This document shows, piece after piece, positions 46,564 through 55,141 of a DNA stretch of 64,000 nt (position 1 is the stretch's first letter; each line of letters starts with the position of its first letter). Below the pieces are notes generated by a model. It was not told the DNA's origin. It worked only from the letters and a program-made list of their open reading frames with translations, and made no database searches. The translations under genes and the position numbers were made by a program. The DNA lies in assembly GCA_965116695.1 (NCBI GenBank), contig OZ220706.1:4092001-4156000 (forward strand). Direction: 5' to 3'. The DNA comes from JAJDTT01 sp965116695 (GTDB lineage: Bacteria; Acidobacteriota; UBA6911; RPQK01; JAJDTT01).

Positions 46564-48909
46564 TTACCTCTCCGCCATCCAATTCCGATGGCGCAGGTCG
46601 TGTTCCCGCACCCCGATGAGGCTGGGAAAGCTCCAGATCTCACGCTGGATCTCTCCCGACAGGATCTTCGACCGTTCCAACAGCGACAGCAACTGGTAGG
46701 CGCGAGACTCGACCAGTGGGAAATAGGCCCCAATGTTGTAGGAGCCCTGGGCGCCGGGCCGGGTGTTCAGAACCGGCCAGACTCCGCTCTCATTCTGCTG
46801 AGCCAGGATCCTCTCCAACTCCTCTCCGACGAACTGTGAAACGAACTCGGCCAGTTGTCCCCGGGTCATTTGGACGGGCACGGGCCTCGGTCCGTCCCGG
46901 CGATTTCGCAGTTTCGGCTCCAGCCGCGGCCCATCAGGTCTCTTCATAAAGGCAGACCACGGAAAATCCTCTTCCGAAAGCTGATCCGGGTTGGCCCACA
47001 CCGCCGAACCGGTCTTCAGGAAGGCCGCCCGGTCGTGAGGGGTGTCCAGGAAATAGGTCTTCCAATTCTTGAGGTCCACGGCGATGGCACGGCCCGTCCT
47101 GTGGTCGACGAGTTGGCCCCGCATCGGCACTCTCTCTCCGCCCACGTTCACCTCAATCAGAGCGCCCTTCTCCCAGTCGAGGTAACGGGCGACCGGTTCC
47201 AGGTATTTCCGGTCACCGGTCAGGTCATAGAGGACGAAAAGGTTCTCACAGGCGCTGGCGCTGGACCCGGGAGAAAGCCCGGGAGGGTGATAGACCCGGG
47301 ACCAGACCGGCTGGTTGTGCCCGTCGTAGGCCAGGGCCCAGCCGAAGGTCGGCGGACCCAACTGGGCCGCGAGATGCCACTCGCCGTTGCGAACGATGGC
47401 GTCCCGGTACTTGTCCAAACCGGTCAGGTGATGGGCCAACTGCATCACCCGAAGCTGGTTGCGCTGGTTTCCGTTGTCGAACTCCGCCCCGTGGGGGTCC
47501 TGGTTGCGGTTCTCGCTGCGGCCTTCCTTCAGGTTGTAGGTGTAGCCCCAACTGCCGTTGGCGTTCTGGGCCTTGAGGATGAAGTCCGCCGAGCGCCGGA
47601 AGCCCTCCAGCCACCGCTCCTCCAGCGTCACCAGGTAAAGCCGGGCCATGAAGAGGGCGGCCTGGCTCTGGCGGCCGTCCTGAAAAGTGGGATAGTCGCG
47701 GTGGACGGTCCGCCGGTGGGAGGTGAGGACCTCTCGCCGGGGTGTGGGCCGGCCCCCCGTGCGGCGGTCGTAGTGGTTGACCCAGTATCCCTCCGGCTGC
47801 TGGGCCGACAGCAGCCATTCACCCGCCTTACGGGCCACCTCCAGGTAGCGCTGGTCCCCAAGCACCTGGTAGGCGTACAGGAAGAGGCGTCCCGCTCCAG
47901 GGGTGCCGTTCCGGCCGTGGGCCAACTCCATGAAACGGTCCAGGCCGGGATGGAAGTAGGTGCGGTAGCTGGTCTCTCCCGGCAGCAGGTGAGGCCAGGC
48001 GTAGAGAATGGCGCTCCAGGCTCCGTCGACCTGGAGACGGCTGATGAAATCCAGGTGGCGGCAGACGGCGTCCGTGACCCGCACCGCCGCCTTCTCCGGC
48101 AGATGCGTTTCCCGGCCCCGCAACGCCAGCATCTCCCGGACCGTCACGTCGCTGATCTTCAACTCGTCGAAGCGCGCCCCCGCCGTCTGCAGGACGACCT
48201 GGGGATCGAGGCCGTCGCGACCCACGCCCCCGTAGTAGGAAGCTCCCAGAAACAGAATGTGGAAGTGGTCCACCTCCAGGGGTTTGTCCACCTCGAGACT
48301 CCGGAGCCGCCCATCGAGGGCCAACCAGAGCCGGCCCTGCCGGTCATCCCAGGAAAAGAGCAGATGGTGCCAAGCCTCCGCCTCCAGTTCGGAGACCGGA
48401 AAGTCGAGGGCGCCCACGACCTCGTCGTCTCCCTTCCAGTGACGGCCGGCCCACGAGAGCCGCAGCCGGTTGTCGCTCGTCTTCCACAACTCCAGGTCCC
48501 GGCGCACGGCCGCGGCCGAAAAGAGGCAGTGCCTGAGCCCGTCCCGCCAGATGTTCTGTCCCGGTTTGCTGCGAACCCAGAACTGGACGGTCCCTCGATC
48601 CGGGCGCATGTTGCCGTGGGCCCGCAGGTTGATCTGGGCTCCCGGGACGTCGATCTCGATCCCGCCGCCGACCCTGCCGGGAACCGAAGTGTCGTAGTTG
48701 CGTCCGGCCGCGCCCATCCCGTCTCGCTCGTAGTCGGGTTGGATGCTGCCGGCTGCGTCGAAGCGGGCCAAGAGTGTGGTGTGCCGGTCCCGCTCGACGG
48801 GAGCGCTCACCCAAACGGGAAGATCGGTCGTGGATTGAACCGGCCGGCCGCCGGCCGCAAGAGTGGAAGCCAGGAGGAGAGTTGCCGCCAGAAGATTCTT
48901 CGTCGAAAT
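46564..48909 (-). CDS. Exported LamG plus toroid protein, probable polysaccharide lyase-like, with ATT start
   Basis: Protein of about 781 residues. A LamG/concanavalin-like domain lies at ~60-250 (GTVQFWVRSKPGQNIWRDGL, AWHHLLFSWDDRQGRLWLAL). After it comes a helical toroid (FLYAYQVLGDQRYLEVARKA, QQPEGYWVNHYDRRTGGRPT, NANGSWGYTYNLKEGRSENR) resembling pectate lyase PL10 or related (alpha/alpha) enzymes. The first conventional start (GTG 48810) would leave no signal peptide. The frame is open upstream and codes STKNLLAATLLLASTLAAG, a good signal peptide, starting at ATT (48907-48909) with GAGGA a few bases before it. Upstream of that is a stop. It lies 21 bp after the alpha/beta hydrolase gene. 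Confidence 0.7.
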   Translation of the reverse strand: MSTKNLLAATLLLASTLAAGGRPVQSTTDLPVWVSAPVERDRHTTLLARFDAAGSIQPDYERDGMGAAGRNYDTSVPGRVGGGIEIDVPGAQINLRAHGNMRPDRGTVQFWVRSKPGQNIWRDGLRHCLFSAAAVRRDLELWKTSDNRLRLSWAGRHWKGDDEVVGALDFPVSELEAEAWHHLLFSWDDRQGRLWLALDGRLRSLEVDKPLEVDHFHILFLGASYYGGVGRDGLDPQVVLQTAGARFDELKISDVTVREMLALRGRETHLPEKAAVRVTDAVCRHLDFISRLQVDGAWSAILYAWPHLLPGETSYRTYFHPGLDRFMELAHGRNGTPGAGRLFLYAYQVLGDQRYLEVARKAGEWLLSAQQPEGYWVNHYDRRTGGRPTPRREVLTSHRRTVHRDYPTFQDGRQSQAALFMARLYLVTLEERWLEGFRRSADFILKAQNANGSWGYTYNLKEGRSENRNQDPHGAEFDNGNQRNQLRVMQLAHHLTGLDKYRDAIVRNGEWHLAAQLGPPTFGWALAYDGHNQPVWSRVYHPPGLSPGSSASACENLFVLYDLTGDRKYLEPVARYLDWEKGALIEVNVGGERVPMRGQLVDHRTGRAIAVDLKNWKTYFLDTPHDRAAFLKTGSAVWANPDQLSEEDFPWSAFMKRPDGPRLEPKLRNRRDGPRPVPVQMTRGQLAEFVSQFVGEELERILAQQNESGVWPVLNTRPGAQGSYNIGAYFPLVESRAYQLLSLLERSKILSGEIQREIWSFPSLIGVREHDLRHRNWMAER

Positions 48910-48930
48910 GGTGTCCTCGGATCGAGTCCT

Positions 48931-50946
48931 TCAGCGCATCAGATAATCCCAGCGTGCAGCCGCTCCCTTGACGACTTGGGGAACATCCTGGGACAGCAGG
49001 TATCCTTGATCCATGAGTTCAAGGGCGACAGCGGCGACGCGGCCCAGGTACTCTCCCCGGCTCCCGTATCTTTCCTGGATGGAAAGGCGCGGGTCACCTG
49101 CCTCAAGGCGCTCCTGCTTGGTGCGGGCGAAAGGAATGTAGGAACCCCGGAAGCTGCAAATTTCCGTCGGCGGCCCCTTTCCAGGGCCGAATAGGTTCCA
49201 TCCCGTGTAAGTGGCCAGGGGCACCGCTACTTCCGGAAGGCGAATCCCCGCCAACTCGTTGCCGTCGGCGTCGACCTCGGGGACCAGGATCGGAAAGGGT
49301 TCGCCGACTCGAGGCGGCTGGAAGCTCACGATGCCCTCGGAACGAAACCGGGGACCGTAGTCCACCCGGTACGCCTGGTGGATTCGCGTGGGCGCCCGTA
49401 CTCCCGGCAACCGGGGAAAATCGAACTCGGGAAAGGGGACCAGCGTGTCCTGGTCCAGGCGGGGGTATCGGCTGGGCGGCGGGGTCGTGCCCTCCGCCAC
49501 CCATCGGTCCAGGGCCAGGAGCAGGGCGCGCATGGTCCAGCGAATCTCCAGGGGATTGTTGAGTTGTTCTCCCCTCGTCCGGTCGGGAGGGAAGCGTCCG
49601 GGGGAGTGCTGGCTGCCGGTGAAGAGATAGTGGCGAACCTGATCCACCGGCTCCAGGTCCCCGGTTCCGTCCAGGGTGGTGTGAATCAGGGAGGAGGCCC
49701 GGCCCCAATACTCGTACGACGAATTGGTGTAGAAGATCTTGGGGCAGAGCTCCGGCCGGGCAAAGTGGATGAGCAGCCCGTCGGTTCGGCCCGTCACCGG
49801 GTCGGTCTGGGCCGTGCCGGTGAAGGGAAAAATGTCGGTGGGATAGAAGAAGTTGGCGAAGGGCTGAGCGTCCCGGGACGGTTGGGCGAACCGGTGGTTG
49901 AAGCTGCCCCGTCCCGCACCTGCCACGTGTGGCATGAGCCCATCGAAGGCGCGCCGGTTCTGCTCGTCCTCGTTGAAACCCTGGTAGAGGAAGGTCCGCA
50001 GGAATCGGCCGCTCTGGGAACTGCCGTACCCCAGCGCCCGGTTCAGGGCGCTCCGGGGAATGGACAGCACCGGATCACCCTCGTACTTGAGGTGGGAGAC
50101 CATGTCGCGCACGGCTGCGGGGCCCAGTCCCACCAGGGGAGGGTCCTGGGCCCGGTAGATGACTTCGTAGATCCTGTGGGGCTCGAATCCGCCTTCCAGC
50201 AGGACGTGGGTCGGGTCGGGCACCGGCCGTCCCTTCTCCATCCGGGCGAATCGCCAGCGGTTTCGGGGAATTGTCTCGCGCTCACCCTCGACGGCATCCC
50301 GGACCGTCATTGAATTCTCGGGGTCGTCCGGATCGGACACGGGATAGGGAATATGCCTGCGGTCCGAGAGCAGGCGATGTTCAACGTGGCTCTTGGGCAC
50401 GAAGTCGCATCTCACCAGTCCGGTGATGGGACCTTCCGGACCCCGGGCGATGGGCGGATACACACGAACGTTTCCGGGAGTGTGGGGTGGGTCCAATTGC
50501 CACCCCAACCAGAGGAGCGTGAATCCCCGGCGCATGAGAAATCCGTCCCCGAAGTCCTCGCGGACCTTGGGATCGCGCCGGAACCGTGCCAGGCTGAAGA
50601 AGCCCAGCATGTTCTTCCCGCCCCGGTTGGAGACCTCGTAGAGCAGCGCCCCGTTGCCTCGCTCCACTTGCACCGGCTTCATCATCACGAAATCGGAGGC
50701 GAACTCCACCTCACCCCGATCGTTGCGAGGGGCTCTCCGGATGTCGGTGATGATCCGGTTGGGCCCCAGTTCAGGATCGACGGAGAAGTGCACGCGTCCC
50801 GTGATCCTTTCGTAGGAACCCACGAGGGGATAGGGCTCACCCTCCAGAAGCGGATCCCTCTCCTGGATCTCCACCCGCACGACGCGGGCCCAGAGCGGAC
50901 TCAGGAAGATCAGGAATGAGGAGATGACAATGAAAAGGCGGGACAT
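48931..50946 (-). CDS. Alpha/beta hydrolase domain protein, exported (copy 1)
   Basis: Protein of 671 residues with a signal peptide (MSRLFIVISSFLIFLSPLWA), followed by RVVRVEIQERDPLLEGEPYP. It belongs to the family annotated as alpha/beta hydrolase domain-containing (Abhydrolase_10 type). The nucleophile is probably S312 in GYGSSQSGRFLRTFLYQGFN. The protein closely resembles the one at 52085; by eye about four in five residues match over the first 180. I start at ATG 50946, not ATG 50955, because the latter overlaps the -10 element and copy 2 begins at the equivalent of 50946. Substrate unknown. It is followed after 21 bp by the ATT-start lyase-like gene. Confidence 0.88.
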   Translation of the reverse strand: MSRLFIVISSFLIFLSPLWARVVRVEIQERDPLLEGEPYPLVGSYERITGRVHFSVDPELGPNRIITDIRRAPRNDRGEVEFASDFVMMKPVQVERGNGALLYEVSNRGGKNMLGFFSLARFRRDPKVREDFGDGFLMRRGFTLLWLGWQLDPPHTPGNVRVYPPIARGPEGPITGLVRCDFVPKSHVEHRLLSDRRHIPYPVSDPDDPENSMTVRDAVEGERETIPRNRWRFARMEKGRPVPDPTHVLLEGGFEPHRIYEVIYRAQDPPLVGLGPAAVRDMVSHLKYEGDPVLSIPRSALNRALGYGSSQSGRFLRTFLYQGFNEDEQNRRAFDGLMPHVAGAGRGSFNHRFAQPSRDAQPFANFFYPTDIFPFTGTAQTDPVTGRTDGLLIHFARPELCPKIFYTNSSYEYWGRASSLIHTTLDGTGDLEPVDQVRHYLFTGSQHSPGRFPPDRTRGEQLNNPLEIRWTMRALLLALDRWVAEGTTPPPSRYPRLDQDTLVPFPEFDFPRLPGVRAPTRIHQAYRVDYGPRFRSEGIVSFQPPRVGEPFPILVPEVDADGNELAGIRLPEVAVPLATYTGWNLFGPGKGPPTEICSFRGSYIPFARTKQERLEAGDPRLSIQERYGSRGEYLGRVAAVALELMDQGYLLSQDVPQVVKGAAARWDYLMR

Positions 50947-50953
50947 ACGGACC

Positions 50954-50983
50954 ATTAGAGTCCCGGCGGAATAGGGGAGTCAA
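50954..50983 (-). promoter_or_regulatory. Leaderless-type promoter of hydrolase copy 1
   Basis: On the minus strand: -35 TTGACT (50978-50983), an 18-bp spacer, -10 TCTAAT (50954-50959), then seven bases to the ATG at 50946. Transcription should start at or beside the start codon. The same layout occurs at 54108 and, decayed, at 56537. Confidence 0.65.
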
Positions 50984-51020
50984 GAAGCAGACGTGGCGCA
51001 GTCCATCACGGGTTACCTCT

Positions 51021-51058
51021 GGCTGGAAGGGGACAGTCAGGCTGGAAGGGGACAGTCA
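51021..51058. repeat. Tandem direct repeat, two 19-bp units
   Basis: Two perfect, adjacent copies of GGCTGGAAGGGGACAGTCA, followed by CGTTCTC. It is a member of the AAGGGGACAGTCACGTTTTC family found at 54976 and, diverged, at 56131 and 56430. The rest of 50984-51254 shows no gene. Confidence 0.8.
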
Positions 51059-51236
51059 CGTTCTCAAGTTATGGAGGTCCTTCGGACCTGTTTCAATTAA
51101 GGAACCGGAGCGGCAATTCGGAGGTTGACAACTCACACTCCCAGTTCAGCGGCCAGGAAATCGCCGCTTGCGCCGACGGGTTGTTGCGCAAGGGTGGAGT
51201 CAGTCCAAGTGACGTCTTTTTGCTTTTCCCGGCAGT

Positions 51237-51255
51237 TGTAGTCACAATGACTACA
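51237..51255. promoter_or_regulatory. Palindromic operator at the antitoxin start codon
   Basis: Perfect 8-bp inverted repeat TGTAGTCA-CAA-TGACTACA, the last A being the first base of the ATG. This is the expected place for an autoregulatory site of the Phd-type antitoxin encoded right behind it. Confidence 0.65.
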
Positions 51256-51548
51256 TGAGTGAGCCACTCGTCGTTGGGGCCCGGGAGTTCAAGACGCGGT
51301 TGGGGACTTATCTCCGGCGGGTACGCGAAGGGCGCATTTTGACCGTCACCGACCGGGGCCGGCCGGTGGCGGAAGTGATGCCGATCGAGGTCGCAAGCCG
51401 CTCTGTGAACGCGCGGCTGGCTCGTCTACGGAGGCAAGGCGTGGTGAGCGGTCAGGCGAAACCGGTGCCGCCGATTACTAACCCGATCATGGGAAGAGGC
51501 CGGAGCTTCTCTGAGGCTGTCAGCGAAGATCGTGAGGATCGGTTCTGA
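51255..51548 (+). CDS. Phd/YefM-type antitoxin
   Basis: Antitoxin of 97 residues: VGAREFKTRLGTYLRRVREG and ILTVTDRGRPVAEVMPI are the Phd/YefM DNA-binding fold; the tail (MGRGRSFSEAVSEDREDRF) is the toxin-binding segment. The 8-bp palindrome overlapping its start suggests tight autorepression. The stop TGA at 51546-51548 overlaps the next reading frame at CTG 51545 (CTGA). The pair sits between the two alpha/beta hydrolase paralogues. Confidence 0.9.
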   Translation: MSEPLVVGAREFKTRLGTYLRRVREGRILTVTDRGRPVAEVMPIEVASRSVNARLARLRRQGVVSGQAKPVPPITNPIMGRGRSFSEAVSEDREDRF

Positions 51549-51982
51549 TCCGGTACTTTGATTCCAGTGCTTTGGTCAAGCGGTACGTGCGAGAGGCCGG
51601 GAGCGATGTCGTCGAGAGTTTGCTGGCATCCGGACCGGCAGCGATCAGCCGGTTGTCCGAAGTAGAAGTGGCCTCGGCGCTGGCGCGGCGGACGCGGACG
51701 GGCGACTGCTCCGTCGAGGAGCGGGACGTGGCTCTTGCGACACTGGCGAAAGACATGGATTCGTTCCTGGTCGTCGAACTGGTACCCGCGGTGACTCGAC
51801 GGGCTGCGTTACTCCTGAATGCGTATTCGTTGCGGGCTGCCGACGCCGTCCAGCTCGGCAGCTTCCTACATCTTCAGGAAAAGTTGGGTCAGGATATTCC
51901 GTTCGTCGTGTTCGACGCACGTCTGGCGGCTGCTGCAGGTGAATCAGGCGCCACGGTCCACGGAGCGCGTCCTCGAAACTGA
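51545..51982 (+). CDS. PIN-domain toxin (VapC), probable CTG start
   Basis: PIN endoribonuclease of 145 residues when started at CTG 51545: MIRYFDSSALVKRYVREAGS, with the first catalytic Asp at D6. Other acidic residues: E of SRLSEVEVASALARR, D of LRAADAVQLGS and D of FVVFDARLAAAAGE. The first conventional start codon (TTG 51572) would remove the YFDSSA strand and its Asp. The CTGA overlap with the antitoxin stop mimics the ATGA overlaps of the two other pairs in this window, which supports CTG as the true start. Confidence 0.82.
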   Translation: MIRYFDSSALVKRYVREAGSDVVESLLASGPAAISRLSEVEVASALARRTRTGDCSVEERDVALATLAKDMDSFLVVELVPAVTRRAALLLNAYSLRAADAVQLGSFLHLQEKLGQDIPFVVFDARLAAAAGESGATVHGARPRN

Positions 51983-52084
51983 AAGAAATGGCGGCAGGAT
52001 TGACCCCTTTCCTGGGCGACCCTCCATGGCAATTCCTTCCACGATGAAGTCCCAATCGAAGTAAGGACAGATTGGCGTGCCGCA

Positions 52085-54100
52085 TCAGCGCATCAGATAG
52101 TCCCAGCGGACGGCGGCTCCCTTGACGACCAGGGGAACGTCTTGGGACAGCAGGTATCCCTGATCCATGAGCTCGAGGGCAGCTTCGGTGACTCGGCCCA
52201 GGTACTCCTCCCGGCTCTCGTACCTCTCCCGGATGGAGGGCCGGGGATCACCCGCTTCAATACGCTGCTTCTTGGTCCGGGCGAAGGGAATGTAGGATCC
52301 GCGGAAGCTGCAGATCTCCGTCGGCGGGCCCTGGCCGGGCCCGAAGAGGTTCCACCCCGTATAGGTGGCCAAGGGGACCGCCACCTCCGGAAGGCGGATC
52401 CCCGCCAGCTCGTTCCCGTCGGCATCGACCTTGGGCACCAGGATCGGAAAGGGCGCGCCGACGCGAGGCGGCTGGAAGCTCACAATTCCCTCCGAGCGAA
52501 ACCGGGGACCGTAGTCCACCCGGTAGGCACGGTGGATTCGGGGGGGCACGCGGATGCCCGGCAACCGGGGAAACTCGAACTCGGGAAACGGGACCAGAGT
52601 GTCCCGGTCCAGCCGGGGATACCGGCTCGGCGGCGGAATCGCTCCGTCGGCCACCCACCGATCCAGGGCCAGGAGCAGGGCCCGCATCGCCCAGCGGAAG
52701 TCCAGAGGATTGTTCAGTTGCTGCCCCCTGGTGCGGGAAGGAGGGAAGGGTCCCACCCCATGCTGGCTGCCGGCAAAATGGTAATGGCGAACCTGGTCCA
52801 TGAACTCCACGTCACGGGTTCCGTCCACCGTGGTGTGGATCAGGGAAGAGGCGCGGCCCCAGTACTCGTAGGAGGAGTTGGTGTAGAAGATCTTGGGGCA
52901 AAGCTCGGGCCGGGCGAAGTGGATGAGAAGTCCGTCGGTCTTTCCGGTCACCGGGTCGGTCTGGGCCGTACCGGTGAAAGGAAAGATGTCGGTGGGATAG
53001 AAGAAGTTGGAGAAGGGCTGTGCGTCCCGTGAAGGCTGGGCGAAGCGGTGGTTGAAGCTGCCCCGTCCCGCGCCCGCCACGTGGGGAATGAGCCCGTCGA
53101 AGACCCGCCGATTCTGCTCGTCCTCATTGAAACCCTGGTAGAGGAAGGTTCGCAGGAAACGTCCGCTCTGCGAGCTCCCGAACCCCAGGGCGCGGTTCAA
53201 GGCGGTCCGTGGAATGGACAGGTCCGGATCGCCCTCGTACTTGAGGTGGGAGATCATGTCGCGCACGGCCGTAGGACCCAGTCCCACGAGTGGAGGGTCC
53301 TGGCCCCGGTAGACCACTTCGTAGATCCGGCCGGGCTCGAATCCTCCTTCCAGTACGACGTGAGTCGCATCGGGCACCGGCTGTCCCCCCTCCATTCGGG
53401 CGAACCGCCAGCGGTTGCGGGGAACGGCCTGACGCTCACCCTCGACTTCATCCCGGACCGTCATGGAGTTCTCGGGGGCGTCGGGATCGGATACCGGATA
53501 GGGAATGTGGCTGCGGTCCGAGAGGATGTGGTGGCCGGCGCGGGTCTTGACCACGAAGTCGCATCGCACCAGGCCGGTGATGGGCTGATCCGGGTCCCGG
53601 GCGACTGCGGGGTAGAGACGCATGTTCCCCGGCCGGTGGGGCGGGTCCAATTGCCACCCCAGCCACAGCAGAGTGAAGCCCTGCCGCATGAGGAACCCGT
53701 CTCCGAATTCCTCGCGGGTCTTGGGCATCCGGCTGTGCCGGCCCACGTTGAAGTGTCCCACCATGGCCTTCCCGCCGCGGTTGGAGACCTCGTAGAAGAG
53801 GGCGCCGTTGCCTCGTTCCGCCTGGACCGGCTTCAAGAGCACGAGATCGGAAGAGAATTCCACCTCGCCCTGCTCGTTCCGGGGCGCCTTCCCGATGTCG
53901 GTGATGATCCGATTGGGGCCCAGTTCGGGATCGACGGCGAAGTGCACCCGCCCCGTGATCATTTCGTAGGGGCCCACGAGGGGGTAGGGCTCGCCATTCA
54001 GGATCGGATTCCGTTCGTGGATCTCCACCCGGACGACTCGCGCCCACAGAGGGGTCAACGAAAAAAGCAGTGAAGAGATGACGATGAGCAGGCGTACCAT
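52085..54100 (-). CDS. Alpha/beta hydrolase domain protein, exported (copy 2)
   Basis: Protein of 671 residues, paralogue of 48931-50946. Signal peptide MVRLLIVISSLLFSLTPLWA, then ARVVRVEIHERNPILNGEPY. The nucleophile motif is GFGSSQSGRFLRTFLYQGFN. Length, motifs and even C terminus (WDYLMR) match copy 1, and the promoter is conserved too, so this is a gene duplication that includes regulatory DNA. Differences are spread over the whole length, so the duplication is not very recent. The ~100 bp between the PIN toxin and this gene hold nothing I can name. Confidence 0.88.
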   Translation of the reverse strand: MVRLLIVISSLLFSLTPLWARVVRVEIHERNPILNGEPYPLVGPYEMITGRVHFAVDPELGPNRIITDIGKAPRNEQGEVEFSSDLVLLKPVQAERGNGALFYEVSNRGGKAMVGHFNVGRHSRMPKTREEFGDGFLMRQGFTLLWLGWQLDPPHRPGNMRLYPAVARDPDQPITGLVRCDFVVKTRAGHHILSDRSHIPYPVSDPDAPENSMTVRDEVEGERQAVPRNRWRFARMEGGQPVPDATHVVLEGGFEPGRIYEVVYRGQDPPLVGLGPTAVRDMISHLKYEGDPDLSIPRTALNRALGFGSSQSGRFLRTFLYQGFNEDEQNRRVFDGLIPHVAGAGRGSFNHRFAQPSRDAQPFSNFFYPTDIFPFTGTAQTDPVTGKTDGLLIHFARPELCPKIFYTNSSYEYWGRASSLIHTTVDGTRDVEFMDQVRHYHFAGSQHGVGPFPPSRTRGQQLNNPLDFRWAMRALLLALDRWVADGAIPPPSRYPRLDRDTLVPFPEFEFPRLPGIRVPPRIHRAYRVDYGPRFRSEGIVSFQPPRVGAPFPILVPKVDADGNELAGIRLPEVAVPLATYTGWNLFGPGQGPPTEICSFRGSYIPFARTKKQRIEAGDPRPSIRERYESREEYLGRVTEAALELMDQGYLLSQDVPLVVKGAAVRWDYLMR

Positions 54101-54107
54101 ACCTGCA

Positions 54108-54137
54108 ATTAGAGTCGCAGCGGGAGACGGGAGTCAA
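54108..54137 (-). promoter_or_regulatory. Leaderless-type promoter of hydrolase copy 2
   Basis: Minus strand: -35 TTGACT (54132-54137), an 18-bp spacer, -10 TCTAAT (54108-54113), then seven bases to the ATG at 54100. No Shine-Dalgarno. Confidence 0.65.
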
Positions 54138-54343
54138 GAAGCAGGGAGGGTGGCCGTACTTGATCGTCCGGCAGGACGGGTTCCCTCGCTACTGGCGCAA
54201 GTATCGATCGCTCCGTTTTCGTATTCGCGGGACGCTGAGTCTTTGTGCGGCGTCCCGGCGCGGCGAGCATCCGAAGATTCCCTTGCCGAACTCGTTCCGC
54301 GTCCCGTTAACGCCGATCGAGCGTCCCACGGCGGAAAAAGACG

Positions 54344-54769
54344 TTAGCCGAGCACAGTTTCGGCCACATCCTCTGCCTTGTTCACCAATATGATCGCAAG
54401 GATGATGACAACGACAACAGCGATCACGAGTGCCAGGATCATTCCCGTACCGCCGGCTCTGGACTGTTCGTTCACCTGCCTGCTTTGCAGGGCCAGCTCG
54501 GCCAACGTCTCGTTGTCCAGCGTGGGGACTGCAACCGCGACTTTCTCCAGGTCGAAAAGGTGCCCCAAGCGATCTTGAACCCCCTGGTCACGGAGCAGCG
54601 TCCGGACTTCGCGAATGTCGCTGGCGCGTTCGACCGTTTGTGCCGCCACCTGGTCCCGCAACTCCTCGATCGATATCAGGTGAATCGTCTTCTGTGCCGA
54701 GTGTGGACCGGCCTGCAAGCTGGTGTGTGAGACCAAGAGGACCGTGAGGAACAAAGAAATGGGTTTCAC
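54344..54769 (-). CDS. Small membrane protein, PA2779/DUF6627-like
   Basis: Protein of 141 residues with a signal peptide (MKPISLFLTVLLVSHTSLQA), a helical middle (ERASDIREVRTLLRDQGVQD and TLDNETLAELALQ) and a C-terminal transmembrane helix (MILALVIAVVVVIILAIILV). The pattern of a leader, an xxLxxQGVxxxxxxxL helix pair and a final membrane anchor is like the PA2779 family, whose role is unclear. The gene stands alone in the repeat-rich zone. Confidence 0.6.
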   Translation of the reverse strand: MKPISLFLTVLLVSHTSLQAGPHSAQKTIHLISIEELRDQVAAQTVERASDIREVRTLLRDQGVQDRLGHLFDLEKVAVAVPTLDNETLAELALQSRQVNEQSRAGGTGMILALVIAVVVVIILAIILVNKAEDVAETVLG

Positions 54770-54908
54770 TGTCTATACCTCCTCTGCATCTGAATCGCTG
54801 GCAGTATAACGCCGCAGAAGCGAAACATCGTGCGCGGGAGTCGGGGACGGTCTGTTTCTTCCAGCCACAACCGGTACGCATGCTCGGTTCAAGTCGCTCG
54901 TGGCACTC

Positions 54909-54975
54909 TCACCGCGCACTATCGACGGCACTCGGGTCCACGGCGGCGACGGCGAAGCGTGACATCCGCGGGCAG
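54909..54975 (-). pseudogene. C-terminal relic of a class A beta-lactamase-fold gene
   Basis: Minus strand codes MSRFAVAAVDPSAVDSAR then stop, matching the C terminus of the intact 62602-63651 gene (MSRLAVAAVDAYAVKS). At DNA level 32 of 33 bases agree between 54936-54968 and 62641-62673. The homology ends where the AAGGGGACAGTCACGTTTTC repeat begins. The rest of 54770-55141 shows no other gene. Confidence 0.7.
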
Positions 54976-54995
54976 AAGGGGACAGTCACGTTTTC
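54976..54995. repeat. AAGGGGACAGTCACGTTTTC element
   Basis: Same core as the tandem at 51021 and the flanking repeats of the IS3 relic. Elements of this kind are often seen near REP-associated or IS200-like transposases in other genomes; no such transposase was found here. Confidence 0.6.
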
Positions 54996-55141
54996 GCCCA
55001 CCCCATTGGCCCTTGATCCACTCTGTCATGGACTCCAAGGCGGGGTCTTCACACCTTCCGATGGTGTGGAGGACGGGTCATGGGTGTTCACCGTAAGGCC
55101 ATCCTGGGGAAGAGGGTAGTCCGTCTGATACACTGACCTTA

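Noticed and set aside
46855..49194. Long plus-strand open frame (779 codons)
   Set aside because: Runs antisense through the LamG/toroid and hydrolase genes, both with clear domains and signal peptides. It has no recognisable motif.
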